45,961 nt of DNA from JAGWRA01 sp035534615. GTDB lineage: Bacteria > Acidobacteriota > Vicinamibacteria > Vicinamibacterales > CAVVIG01. Within the stretch, counting starts at the first letter, position 1; each line of letters opens with the position of its first letter. A model generated the notes under the pieces. That model was not told the origin of the DNA, did not search any database, and saw nothing but the letters and a program-made list of their open reading frames with translations. The translations under genes and the position numbers were made by a program. The stretch spans positions 1 to 45,961 of the forward strand of contig DATLRO010000119.1 of the NCBI GenBank assembly GCA_035534615.1, read 5' to 3'. Below, in pieces: positions 17,016-24,688 of the stretch.

Positions 17016-17489
17016 ATGAGTGCATCAGCGCCGGCGATGAAGATCCTGCTCGCGACGGACGGTTCGCCGTACAGCGAGGCGGCCGTCCGGAGCGTCGCAG
17101 CCAGGCCCTGGCCGCCAGGCACGCAGGTGGAGGTGGTCACCGTCGTGCACACGAATGTGCCGTTCGTTCCGGAGCCGACATCCGTAGGCGCTGCCGCTTA
17201 TATGGCGACGCTGGAAGGGGACCGCCGGCGTGCCCCCGGGCGGGTCGGGGCTGCGGAGCGGCTTCTGGGGGAGCACGGGGCCCTGACGGTGGCGACGAAG
17301 ATCCTGGACGGCGATCCACACAAGGCGGTCATTGAAGAGGCCGAGCGCTGGCACGCCGACCTGGTCGTGGTGGGATCGCACGGGTACGGCGGGGTCAAGC
17401 GCCTGATGCTCGGCTCCGTGTCGGAGGCGGTCGCGCGTCACGCGCCCTGCTCGGTGGAGATCGTCCGCTCGCCCGCACGGGCCGCGTGA
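17016..17489 (+). CDS. Universal stress protein (UspA family)
   Basis: The 157-residue single-domain universal stress protein starts its fold at MKILLATDGSPYSEAAV. It carries the ATP-binding pattern G-x2-G-x9-G-S in VVGSHGYGGVKRLMLGSVS, so it is of the nucleotide-binding type. Such proteins are cytoplasmic and respond to starvation or other stress, with no single known reaction. The start is ATG 17016, with GTGAGG five bases upstream; ATG 17037 is an alternative. It is monocistronic and faces the amidohydrolase convergently across a strong hairpin. Confidence 0.92.
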   Translation: MSASAPAMKILLATDGSPYSEAAVRSVAARPWPPGTQVEVVTVVHTNVPFVPEPTSVGAAAYMATLEGDRRRAPGRVGAAERLLGEHGALTVATKILDGDPHKAVIEEAERWHADLVVVGSHGYGGVKRLMLGSVSEAVARHAPCSVEIVRSPARAA

Positions 17490-17528
17490 GACCGCTCCGT
17501 CGCCGTGGCGACGAGCCGGAAACGGAAA

Positions 17529-17561
17529 GGGCGGCCGCCGCCGGCAGGCGCGCGGCCGCCC
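17529..17561. terminator. Bidirectional hairpin between usp and amidohydrolase
   Basis: A perfect 10-bp stem, GGGCGGCCGC (17529-17538) and GCGGCCGCCC (17552-17561), encloses a 13-base loop. It lies between two convergent stop codons. There is no T-tract, but position and strength fit a terminator serving both genes. Confidence 0.55.
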
Positions 17562-17577
17562 GGTCGGAGTGGCCCGG

Positions 17578-18876
17578 CTACACGCCCGGCACGAGCGCCG
17601 GGGTCCGGTCCGAGGCCGGCGCGGCCGCCCGCGGCGCGTCCTGCGCGAACAGATCCTTCACGACCTGCCCGCCCTTGAGGACGACGGCGATGTTGGCCGT
17701 GTTCTCGAGCGATCGGATGTTGGCGATCGGGTCGGTCCGGCTGATCACGATGTCGGCGAGCTTGCCGGCCTCGACGGTGCCGATCTGATCCTGCCAGCCG
17801 AGGCACTCCGCCGCCGTCTTCGTCGTCGCCGTGATGGCCGCCATCGGCGACAGGCCGACGTCGCACATCAGCCCCAGCTCGCGGAGGTTGGTGCCGTGCG
17901 GAATGACGCCGGCATCGGTCCCCATCGCGATTTTGACGCCCGCCTTCCAGGCCTTCGCGATGCTCACGACGTGCGCCTCGTTCGCCTCGCGTGCCTTGCG
18001 GATCGCGTATTCGGGCAGGCCCATCCGCTCGGCGACCTCGAGCACACCGATCGGCGCGACGAGCGTCGGGACGAGGAACGTGCCGTGCTTCACCATCAGA
18101 TCGACCGCTTCATCGTCCAGGAAGACGCCGTGCTCGATGGAGCGGACGCCGGCGCGGATCGCGTTCTTGATGCCCTCGGTCCCCTGCGCGTGCGCCATGA
18201 CGGGGACGCCGCGGCGGTAGCGGCCCTCCTGCACGGCCACGGCGAGCTCCTCCGGCGTGAACTGCGTGAAGTCGGGATGGTCGGTCGGGCTGAGCACGCC
18301 GCCGGTCGAACAGAGCTTGATGACGTCGGCCCCCGCGCGCAGCACCTCGCGGACCTTCTTCCGGACCTCGTCCGGCCCGTCGCAGCAGGTATTGAAGGTA
18401 CTGGCGGCCGGCACGAGGCTGACGCCGGAGCGCGTCGTGAAGTCGGCGTGGCCGCCGGTGATCGTCAGGATCGTGATGCTGATCTGCATCCGCGGGCCGG
18501 CGACCAGCCCCCGTTCGACCGCCATTTTCACGCCGAGGTCCGCGCCGCCGGCGTCGCGGACGGTCGTGATGCCGGCGTCGAGCGTGCGGCGCATCGACGG
18601 AATCGCCTGGTAGTAGGCGAGTGACGGCGGCAGGTTCAGCATCGCCTGAAAGTTGGGGTGTTCCACCATCAGGTGCACGTGCGTGTCGAGCAGACCCGGC
18701 AGGATGAAGCCGCCGTGCGCGTCGAGGTCGGTGACCTCCCCGCCGGGGCGCGCCACCTGGGCCGCGGGGCCGGCCGCGCGGATGCGATCGTCTTCGATGA
18801 CGACGGCTGCGTCACGGATCGGGGACCCGCCGTGGCCGTCGAGAAGCGTGCCGTTGTGAATGTAGGTGCGAGCCAT
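17578..18876 (-). CDS. Metal-dependent amidohydrolase, prolidase-like (exported status unclear)
   Basis: The 432-residue protein belongs to the amidohydrolase superfamily, close to the Xaa-Pro/Xaa-Arg dipeptidase branch. The metal site is visible: H66 and H68 in DTHVHLM, the carbamylated-Lys position in ADVIKLCSTGG, His in VMAHAQG and SIEHGVFLD, and Asp in GTDAGVIPHG. GGHADF and the C-terminal GKLADIVI also fit. No signal peptide follows the chosen start (ATG 18876, GGAGG seven bases upstream), so it is probably cytoplasmic. A longer frame upstream lacks a ribosome-binding site. Substrates of this subgroup are mostly N-acylated or proline-containing dipeptides, but the exact one cannot be predicted. 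Confidence 0.88.
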   Translation of the reverse strand: MARTYIHNGTLLDGHGGSPIRDAAVVIEDDRIRAAGPAAQVARPGGEVTDLDAHGGFILPGLLDTHVHLMVEHPNFQAMLNLPPSLAYYQAIPSMRRTLDAGITTVRDAGGADLGVKMAVERGLVAGPRMQISITILTITGGHADFTTRSGVSLVPAASTFNTCCDGPDEVRKKVREVLRAGADVIKLCSTGGVLSPTDHPDFTQFTPEELAVAVQEGRYRRGVPVMAHAQGTEGIKNAIRAGVRSIEHGVFLDDEAVDLMVKHGTFLVPTLVAPIGVLEVAERMGLPEYAIRKAREANEAHVVSIAKAWKAGVKIAMGTDAGVIPHGTNLRELGLMCDVGLSPMAAITATTKTAAECLGWQDQIGTVEAGKLADIVISRTDPIANIRSLENTANIAVVLKGGQVVKDLFAQDAPRAAAPASDRTPALVPGV

Positions 18877-19201
18877 CGGGCGCCTCCGCTGTCTGGAACG
18901 GGGTGGAAGTGAAGCCCGATTGTCGTCCCGCGATCCGCGCCGGTCAAGCTCGACTTGCGCCCGCACGGCCGGATCGGGCCGTGCGCGAGCGGCCCCCCTT
19001 GCACCCCCGCCGCGGCGCGTAGTTTAATGAAGGCACGACGCCCGCGCGTCGCACCTGCAGCAACCCCGCGATTCTCAAGGACGGCCGCTCACGCCCCGCA
19101 TCCGGTGCGCCCGGGAGGGCCCGTCTCTGTCGCATTACCGCGCGCACACGGGCGTCCCGCCCGCCGGGTGCGACGCAGTCGAAAGGAACACCGACTCCCC
19201 G
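18877..19201. promoter_or_regulatory. Divergent region with candidate otsA promoter
   Basis: This 325-base gap lies between the leftward amidohydrolase and rightward otsA. On the plus strand, TTGCAC (18999-19004) and TTTAAT (19023-19028), 18 bases apart, form a plausible sigma-70-type promoter in a GC-rich background. Just upstream is a hairpin, CGCACGGCC (18962-18970) pairing with GGCCGTGCG (18977-18985) over a six-base loop; its role is unknown. No gene is recognised here. Confidence 0.35.
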
Positions 19202-21409
19202 ATGGCCCGACCCGACCGCCTGCTCATCGTCTCCAATCGCCTGCCGATCGCCATCCGGCTGGAGGAGGGCCACGTCCGCCTGGTGAATGCCTCGGGCGGC
19301 CTGGCGACCGGCCTGCGGGGGTGCCACGAGCAGTCCGACGGAGCGTGGCTCGGCTGGCCGGGCGACATGTCGCGGCTGACGCCGCCGCAGGTCCGGGACC
19401 TCGGGCAGAGGCTGCAGGCGCAGCGAATCGTGCCGGTCGAGCTCTCGATGGCCGAAGTGCGGCGGTACTACGAGGAATTCTCGAACGGCGTGCTGTGGCC
19501 GCTGTTCCACTACCTGCTCGATCGGATTCCGGTCGGCGCGAACGGCTGGACGACGTACCAGCAGGTGAACGCGAAGTTCGCCGACGCGATCGTGCGGCAC
19601 TACCAGCCGGGCACCATGATCTGGGTACACGACTACCAGCTGATGCTCGTCCCCCGCCTGGTCCGCGAGCGGCTGCCGGACGCCCGGATCGGCTTCTTCC
19701 TGCACATCCCGTTTCCGTCGCCCGACGTGTTCCGGATCCTGCCCTGGCGTGAAGACATCATGCGGGGTCTGCTCGGCGCCGACCTGATTGGCTTTCACAC
19801 CTTCTCGTACCAGCGCCACTTCGCCGATGCGCTGCTCCAGCTGCTCGGGCTCGAGTGCAGCGTCGACCGGACCGTGGTCGACGGCCGCGAGGTCCGGCTC
19901 GGCGTGTTTCCCATGGGGGTCGACGTCGGCGCGTTCGAACGGCTCGCCGCCGACCCCGGCGCGCAGGCCGAAGCGGAGGCGATCCGCGCCGAGGCGGGCG
20001 GACGGCAGATCCTGCTGGGGGTGGATCGGCTCGACTACACGAAGGGGATTCCGCGCCGGCTGCTGGCGATCGAGCGGCTGCTGGAGGCCGGGCCGGCCTG
20101 GCGCGACCACCTCCGCTTCATCCAGCTCGCCGTCCCGTCGCGGACGAAGATCGAGATGTACAAGGGCTTCCGCCGCGAGGTCGAAGAGACGGTCGGCCGG
20201 ATCAACGGCACGTACGGCACCGTCGGGTCGGTCCCGATCCACTACCTGTACCGGTCGGTCTCGCCGCGGCGCCTCGTCGCCATGTACCGGGCGGCCGACG
20301 TGATGGTGGTGACGCCGGTGCGCGACGGCATGAACCTGGTGGCGAAGGAATTCGTCGCGTCCCGCACGGACGGCGACGGCGTGCTGGTGCTGAGCGAGCT
20401 GGCCGGTGCGGCGGCGGAGCTCGGCGAGGCGCTGCTCGTCAACCCGTACGACGTGGATGGCATGGCCGCCACGCTCGAGCACGCGCTGACGATGGATGCC
20501 GCCGAGCGGAGCACGCGCATGCGCAACCTGCGCGGGCGCGTGGTGGCGCAGGACATCCACCGCTGGACCGCCAGCTTCCTCGAGGCGCTTCGCGAGATCG
20601 CGCCCGTGGCGCCGGCCCGCACCCTGCGGCCCACGAGTCCGGAAGGGGTGGAGGCGCTGGCCGAACGGCTCCGGCACGCCACGCATCTCGTCCTGCTGCT
20701 CGATTACGACGGCGCGCTCGTGCGCAGGCCGAACGCGCCCGGCCTCGCCCCGCCCGATCAGGCGCTCATGCAGCTGCTCGCCCGGCTCGCCGCCAGGCCG
20801 GCGACTGCCGTCCACCTGATGAGCGGCCGTCGCCGGGAGACGCTCGAGGGCTGGTTCGGCCGGCTGCCGGTGGGGTTGTGGGCCGAGCACGGGCTCTGGT
20901 TCCGGCCCGGCCTCGGCGGGCCCTGGCGGTGTCTGGAGGAGGTCTCGTCGGAATGGGTGGCGCGCGTCCGGCCGATGCTGGAACAGTACACGCGCAGCAC
21001 GCCCGGCTCGCTCATCGAGGAGCGGAGCGCCTCGATCGCCTGGCACCACGGGATGGCCGATCCGGAATCCGGATCGATCCAGGCGCGGGGGCTCCGGGCG
21101 GCGCTGGGACAGGCGGTCGCGAACCTGCCGGTGGAAATCGTCGAGGACGGCCGGGCGATCGAGCTCCGTCCCTACGGCATCCACCGCGGACGGATCGTCG
21201 AGCGGATTCTCGCGGCGGCGCCGCCTCCGGCCACGATGGTGGCCGCCGGCAGCGCCCGGGTGGACGAAGAGGCGTTCTGCGTGCTCCCCGCGTCCGGCGT
21301 GGCGATTCACGTCGGCGCCGGGGCGAGCAAGGCGGCATACCGGCTCGCGGATCACGTCGCGATGCGGGCCCTCCTGCGCCGCCTGCTCGGGGACGCCGGG
21401 GAGCCGTGA
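19202..21409 (+). CDS. otsA: Trehalose-6-phosphate synthase with degenerate phosphatase domain
   Basis: The 735-residue fusion has a GT20 trehalose-6-phosphate synthase (about 1-465) followed by a HAD trehalose-phosphatase-like domain (about 490-735). The synthase looks active: VSNRLPI and GGLATGL at the N-terminus, WVHDYQLMLVP, FFLHIPFPSPD, GVDRLDYTKGIP and RDGMNLVAKEF. It would join UDP- or GDP-glucose to glucose-6-phosphate in the cytoplasm. In the phosphatase domain, motif I (DYDGALV, about 501) keeps both Asp residues. The Lys motif usually seen as NKG reads HRG (about 660), and motif IV, usually GDDxTDEDxF, reads GSARVDEEAF (about 682). Phosphatase activity is therefore doubtful. ATG 19202 has only a distant AAAGGA upstream. 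Confidence 0.92.
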   Translation: MARPDRLLIVSNRLPIAIRLEEGHVRLVNASGGLATGLRGCHEQSDGAWLGWPGDMSRLTPPQVRDLGQRLQAQRIVPVELSMAEVRRYYEEFSNGVLWPLFHYLLDRIPVGANGWTTYQQVNAKFADAIVRHYQPGTMIWVHDYQLMLVPRLVRERLPDARIGFFLHIPFPSPDVFRILPWREDIMRGLLGADLIGFHTFSYQRHFADALLQLLGLECSVDRTVVDGREVRLGVFPMGVDVGAFERLAADPGAQAEAEAIRAEAGGRQILLGVDRLDYTKGIPRRLLAIERLLEAGPAWRDHLRFIQLAVPSRTKIEMYKGFRREVEETVGRINGTYGTVGSVPIHYLYRSVSPRRLVAMYRAADVMVVTPVRDGMNLVAKEFVASRTDGDGVLVLSELAGAAAELGEALLVNPYDVDGMAATLEHALTMDAAERSTRMRNLRGRVVAQDIHRWTASFLEALREIAPVAPARTLRPTSPEGVEALAERLRHATHLVLLLDYDGALVRRPNAPGLAPPDQALMQLLARLAARPATAVHLMSGRRRETLEGWFGRLPVGLWAEHGLWFRPGLGGPWRCLEEVSSEWVARVRPMLEQYTRSTPGSLIEERSASIAWHHGMADPESGSIQARGLRAALGQAVANLPVEIVEDGRAIELRPYGIHRGRIVERILAAAPPPATMVAAGSARVDEEAFCVLPASGVAIHVGAGASKAAYRLADHVAMRALLRRLLGDAGEP

Positions 21410-21411
21410 CC

Positions 21412-21439
21412 GACAGCCGCGGCGAGCCCCGCGGCTGTC
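21412..21439. terminator. Bidirectional terminator hairpin
   Basis: A perfect 11-bp stem, GACAGCCGCGG (21412-21422) and CCGCGGCTGTC (21429-21439), with a six-base loop lies between otsA and the convergent desulfhydrase gene. It overlaps the latter's stop codon. It lacks a T-run; placement supports a shared terminator. Confidence 0.65.
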
Positions 21440-22475
21440 AGCCCTGGTAGCGCTTCTCGCCGGCCGGCGTCATGGACAACCCGCCGGTGTGCACGAACAG
21501 GACCCGGCGTCCGCGGGGGATGCGGCCCTGCTCGACCATCTGCGTCAGGCCCCAGAACGCCTTGGCCGTGTAGATCGTGTCGACGAAGTAGCCTTCCACC
21601 GACGCCATCAGCCGGATGGCCGCGTCGCTGCCGGCGGTCGGGACGCCGTAGCCTTCCTCGGCGAAGCCGAAGACGACCTCGTGCGGCGGCACGTCGGCCG
21701 CGGTCAGGTCGAGGCCGAAATGGGCCGCCGATTCCAGGAAGAGCTCCGCCGGCGGCTTCGCGCGGGCGACGTCCTGCACCGCATGCCGCGACTGCACGGC
21801 GATCGGCTCCACCCGCCCCGGCGCGCCGCCGAGCGCCATCCCGAGCAGCAGGCCGGTCGTGGTCGATCCGGTGCCGTAGGCGACGACCACGTGATCGAAG
21901 TCGAATCGGCCGCCGCGCTGCCGCGCGATCTCGGCGACCGCGTTCATGTAGCCCGGTTCGGCCTGCGGCATCGTGCCGCCGGGCGGAATCCAGTAGCCGC
22001 CCGTCTCGGCGACCACCCGCTCCGCCAGCGCCTGCAGCCGCGCCATGTCCTCCGGATCGGGGTGGGCGAAATCGATCGGGGAGAAGTGAAGCGTGGCGCC
22101 GAGGTAGTCGAGCAGCAGCAGGTTGCCGCTCCAGGTCGACCGGGCCGGCTCGCGGCCGCCGACGATGCAGTGGATGGCGAAGCCGGCCCGCCGGGCGGCG
22201 ACCGCCGTCATCATGGTGTGATTCGACGTGAGCGGCCCGATCGTGACGAGCGTCGTCAATCCGCGGGCGCGTGCGTCGGCCAGGATGAATTCCAGCTTGC
22301 GCGTCTTGTTGCCGCCGAGCGCCAGCCCTGAGCAGTCGTCGCGCTTCATCCAGAGGTCGACGCCGAGCCGGTCGCTCAGGCGGTCGAGGCGGACCAGCGG
22401 CGTCGGGAAGAGCCCGATCGAAAGACGGGGGAGCGCGGCGATGAACCGTTCGAGCGTGTCGAGCGTGCGTGCCAT
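21438..22475 (-). CDS. PLP-dependent D-cysteine desulfhydrase / ACC deaminase family
   Basis: The 345-residue fold-type II PLP enzyme resembles D-cysteine desulfhydrase and ACC deaminase. The PLP lysine is K57 in LGGNKTRKLEF. The phosphate-binding loop is seen in YGTGSTTTGLLLG, and IGPLTSNHTMMTAVAA is the SNHxR-like substrate loop. Known relatives convert D-cysteine to pyruvate, sulfide and ammonia, or open ACC. ACC deaminase needs specific active-site Tyr residues that I cannot place confidently, so desulfhydrase or another D-amino-acid lyase is the safer call. It is cytoplasmic. The gene starts at ATG 22475 and is followed leftward by the terminator at 21412-21439. Confidence 0.85.
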   Translation of the reverse strand: MARTLDTLERFIAALPRLSIGLFPTPLVRLDRLSDRLGVDLWMKRDDCSGLALGGNKTRKLEFILADARARGLTTLVTIGPLTSNHTMMTAVAARRAGFAIHCIVGGREPARSTWSGNLLLLDYLGATLHFSPIDFAHPDPEDMARLQALAERVVAETGGYWIPPGGTMPQAEPGYMNAVAEIARQRGGRFDFDHVVVAYGTGSTTTGLLLGMALGGAPGRVEPIAVQSRHAVQDVARAKPPAELFLESAAHFGLDLTAADVPPHEVVFGFAEEGYGVPTAGSDAAIRLMASVEGYFVDTIYTAKAFWGLTQMVEQGRIPRGRRVLFVHTGGLSMTPAGEKRYQG

Positions 22476-22532
22476 GAGCGGGATTCTACATGGAACCGCC
22501 GCGAAACCAGGAGTCCGGGCGACGCCCCTCCG

Positions 22533-23420
22533 TCAGTGCACGTCGGGCGGTTGCGCGGCCGGCTTCCGCCCGAGCCGCTGCGCCGAGTCGGCCATCAGAC
22601 GGTTGACGGCTGCGTACTCGAGGCTGCCGTCCACGAACGCGTCGTAGCGCCCCTCGTCGCGCAGCATGACGGCGATCCGTTCGAGGAGGCCCAGCGTCGC
22701 CCGCATCGGTCCCGACCCGACGCTGACGCGGGCGACGCCCAGCCGCGCCAGCTCGGCGACCGGCGGCGCCCCGGCGCCCGCCAGGATGTTCACCGGGGCG
22801 CCGATCGCCCGGACCAGCCGCTCGATCGTGCCGGCGTCGCGGACGCCCGGGACGAACAGGCAGTCGGCCCCCGCGTCGCGGTAGGCGCGGGCGCGGCGCA
22901 CGGACTCGTCGAACCGCCCGGCCGGATCGCCGACGGCGTCGAGAAAGACGTCCGTGCGCGCGTTGATGACCAGCGGGATCGCCCTGGCGACCGCCAGGTC
23001 GCGGATCGCCCGGATCTTTTCCGTCTGCAGACCGACCGCTTCGAGCCTGCCGCGCAGGCCCGGGACCGCGTCTTCCAGATTGAGCCCGACAGCGCCGGCG
23101 TCGAGGAGCGCCTCGACCGTCTGCACGACCTCGGCGACCGATCCGCCGTAGCCGTGCTCGATGTCGGCGGTGACCGGGACGTCGACGGCGGCGGCGATCC
23201 GGGCGATCACGGCGATCATGTCGTCCCGCGGGATGTACGCGCCGTCCGGGTAGCCGCGCGCGGCCGCGATGCCGGCGCTGGTGGTCGCCAGCGCGGGAAA
23301 ACCGGCCGCTTCGAATACCCGGGCGCTCGCGGCGTCCCACGCGTTCGGCAGGACGAGGATGGGCGGTCCGGCGTGCCGCCGGAGCAGGTCGTGTGCTTTC
23401 TGAAGCTGGCTTGGAGGCAT
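22533..23420 (-). CDS. Isocitrate lyase / PEP mutase family protein
   Basis: The 295-residue TIM-barrel protein belongs to the ICL/PEPM superfamily (COG2513-like). Key segments are LPNAWDAASARVFEAAGF, ATTSAGIAAARGYPDG, the metal-binding TADIEHGYGG, GLNLEDAVPG, and VINARTDVFLD. The catalytic Cys loop of isocitrate and methylisocitrate lyases (KKCGH/KRCGH) is absent. It is therefore more like PEP mutase, phosphonopyruvate hydrolase or oxaloacetate decarboxylase subgroups; the reaction is not predictable. It is cytoplasmic. It lies in tandem between the YncE-like gene (30 bases upstream) and the desulfhydrase gene, all leftward, which may be one unit. Confidence 0.87.
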   Translation of the reverse strand: MPPSQLQKAHDLLRRHAGPPILVLPNAWDAASARVFEAAGFPALATTSAGIAAARGYPDGAYIPRDDMIAVIARIAAAVDVPVTADIEHGYGGSVAEVVQTVEALLDAGAVGLNLEDAVPGLRGRLEAVGLQTEKIRAIRDLAVARAIPLVINARTDVFLDAVGDPAGRFDESVRRARAYRDAGADCLFVPGVRDAGTIERLVRAIGAPVNILAGAGAPPVAELARLGVARVSVGSGPMRATLGLLERIAVMLRDEGRYDAFVDGSLEYAAVNRLMADSAQRLGRKPAAQPPDVH

Positions 23421-23450
23421 GAAGGGTATGCTTTCGCTGCCGGCCCGCGA

Positions 23451-24485
23451 TCAGCGGGGCGACGGCCGGCCGAGGAACCGCAGCGCGCCGCCGAACGGGT
23501 CCGTGCCCACCTTCCAGCGCGCCGTCACCTTCATCGTCTTCAGGTCGATGACGGCGATGTCGCCCTGGCCGCGGTTCATGACGAACAGCGTCGTGCTGTC
23601 GGGTGAGAAGATCGGGAAGGCCGGCCCGTTGCCCGTTGGAACGGTCGCCAGCATCCGCCTGCCGCGCGCGTCGAGGATCGCGACGTTCCGGGAGCCGCTG
23701 TGGGTGGACGCGACGTACCGGCCGTCCGGGGACACCGCCACGCGGCCGATCCCCCGGCCGCCCGTCCGGAGGACGCGCTCGATCCGGTTGGTCATCGAGG
23801 AGGCCACGGCGACGCCGCCGTCGGCGTCCCCGTTGAACCAGACGTCGCCGTTCGGCGCGAAGCCGACGCCGGCCGGCCCGCCGTCGACCCGGATCGTGGC
23901 GATTCTCCGGTTGTCGCCCGTGTCGAGCACTACGACCCGGTTGTCCGCGCGGAACGGCGCGTAGAGCCAGTCGGTGCCCGGCTGGATCGCGAACGCGCCG
24001 GCCCCCTGGAGGCCGAGATCGACCGGCCGGCTCTGCTTCGTGCGCAGGTCGATGTCGACGAGCGCCGGTCGCGGCGCCAGCCGGAGGCCGACGTACAGCT
24101 TCGTGCCGTCGCTCGTCAGGGCGAGTCCGCTCGGAAGCGCGGAGGTCGTCGTGCGCCCGTCGGGCCCCTTGACCGGCGGCCGCCTGAACGAGGGGCTGTC
24201 GAGGCGGCCGGCGATGGTGAACGTGCGGGCGTCGATCACGTCGACGAGGCCGAGTGTCGGGATCGAGACGTAAATCGTGCGGCCGTCGGGCGAGACGGCG
24301 GCCGCGTGCGGATCGGCCGGCATCGCCAGCGCGTGCAGAATCCGTCCCGTATCCGGGGCGACTTCGTACACCGTGCGATCGGCATGGCTGAGCGCGATGA
24401 TCGAGTAGCGAGGGGCGGCCGCGGCCGGCGCCGACAGCAGGGCTGCCGCGGCGAGGGCACAGACCACGGCGGCGAACGTGCGCAT
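23451..24485 (-). CDS. YncE-like beta-propeller protein, exported
   Basis: The 344-residue secreted protein is made of repeated 40-45-residue beta-propeller blades of the YncE/YVTN type. Examples are AVSPDGRTIYVSIPTLGLVD, ALTSDGTKLYVGLRLAP, AVSPDGRYVASTHSG and FSPDSTTLFVMNRGQGD. ATG 24485 is preceded by GAGGAGA and gives a signal peptide (MRTFAAVVCALAAAALL, then Ala-rich) cleaved near APAAAAP. These propellers are periplasmic or extracellular, usually of unknown ligand; some bind DNA or metal, or act in PQQ-type systems. No catalytic residue is visible. The frame extends upstream but without a start signal. Confidence 0.87.
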   Translation of the reverse strand: MRTFAAVVCALAAAALLSAPAAAAPRYSIIALSHADRTVYEVAPDTGRILHALAMPADPHAAAVSPDGRTIYVSIPTLGLVDVIDARTFTIAGRLDSPSFRRPPVKGPDGRTTTSALPSGLALTSDGTKLYVGLRLAPRPALVDIDLRTKQSRPVDLGLQGAGAFAIQPGTDWLYAPFRADNRVVVLDTGDNRRIATIRVDGGPAGVGFAPNGDVWFNGDADGGVAVASSMTNRIERVLRTGGRGIGRVAVSPDGRYVASTHSGSRNVAILDARGRRMLATVPTGNGPAFPIFSPDSTTLFVMNRGQGDIAVIDLKTMKVTARWKVGTDPFGGALRFLGRPSPR

Positions 24486-24590
24486 GAGAGTTCTCCTCGC
24501 TGGTGTGGCACGCCGCCACGCGCGACCCGCACGGACGGGCGGCCGCGCGCGAACGGCGATCGGAAGCATAGCAGACGCAACGCCGGCGTC

Positions 24591-24614
24591 GTAGCGCCGG
24601 GCGTCAGCCCGGCC
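24591..24614. repeat. REP-like GC palindrome
   Basis: GTAGC followed by GCCGGGC (24596-24602), loop GTCA, and GCCCGGC (24607-24613). Short hairpins of this exact style (GTAGC-GCCGGGC-loop-GCCCGGC) recur between genes in many GC-rich environmental genomes. Only one copy is obvious here. It sits between the divergent yncE-like gene and ilvD. Confidence 0.45.
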
Positions 24615-24688
24615 TGGGCTCGGGGCGTCGGAGGGGCAACGTCTCCCATCGCCCTGCTCCCCGGGTCTGTAATAGGATGGAGCCTCCT

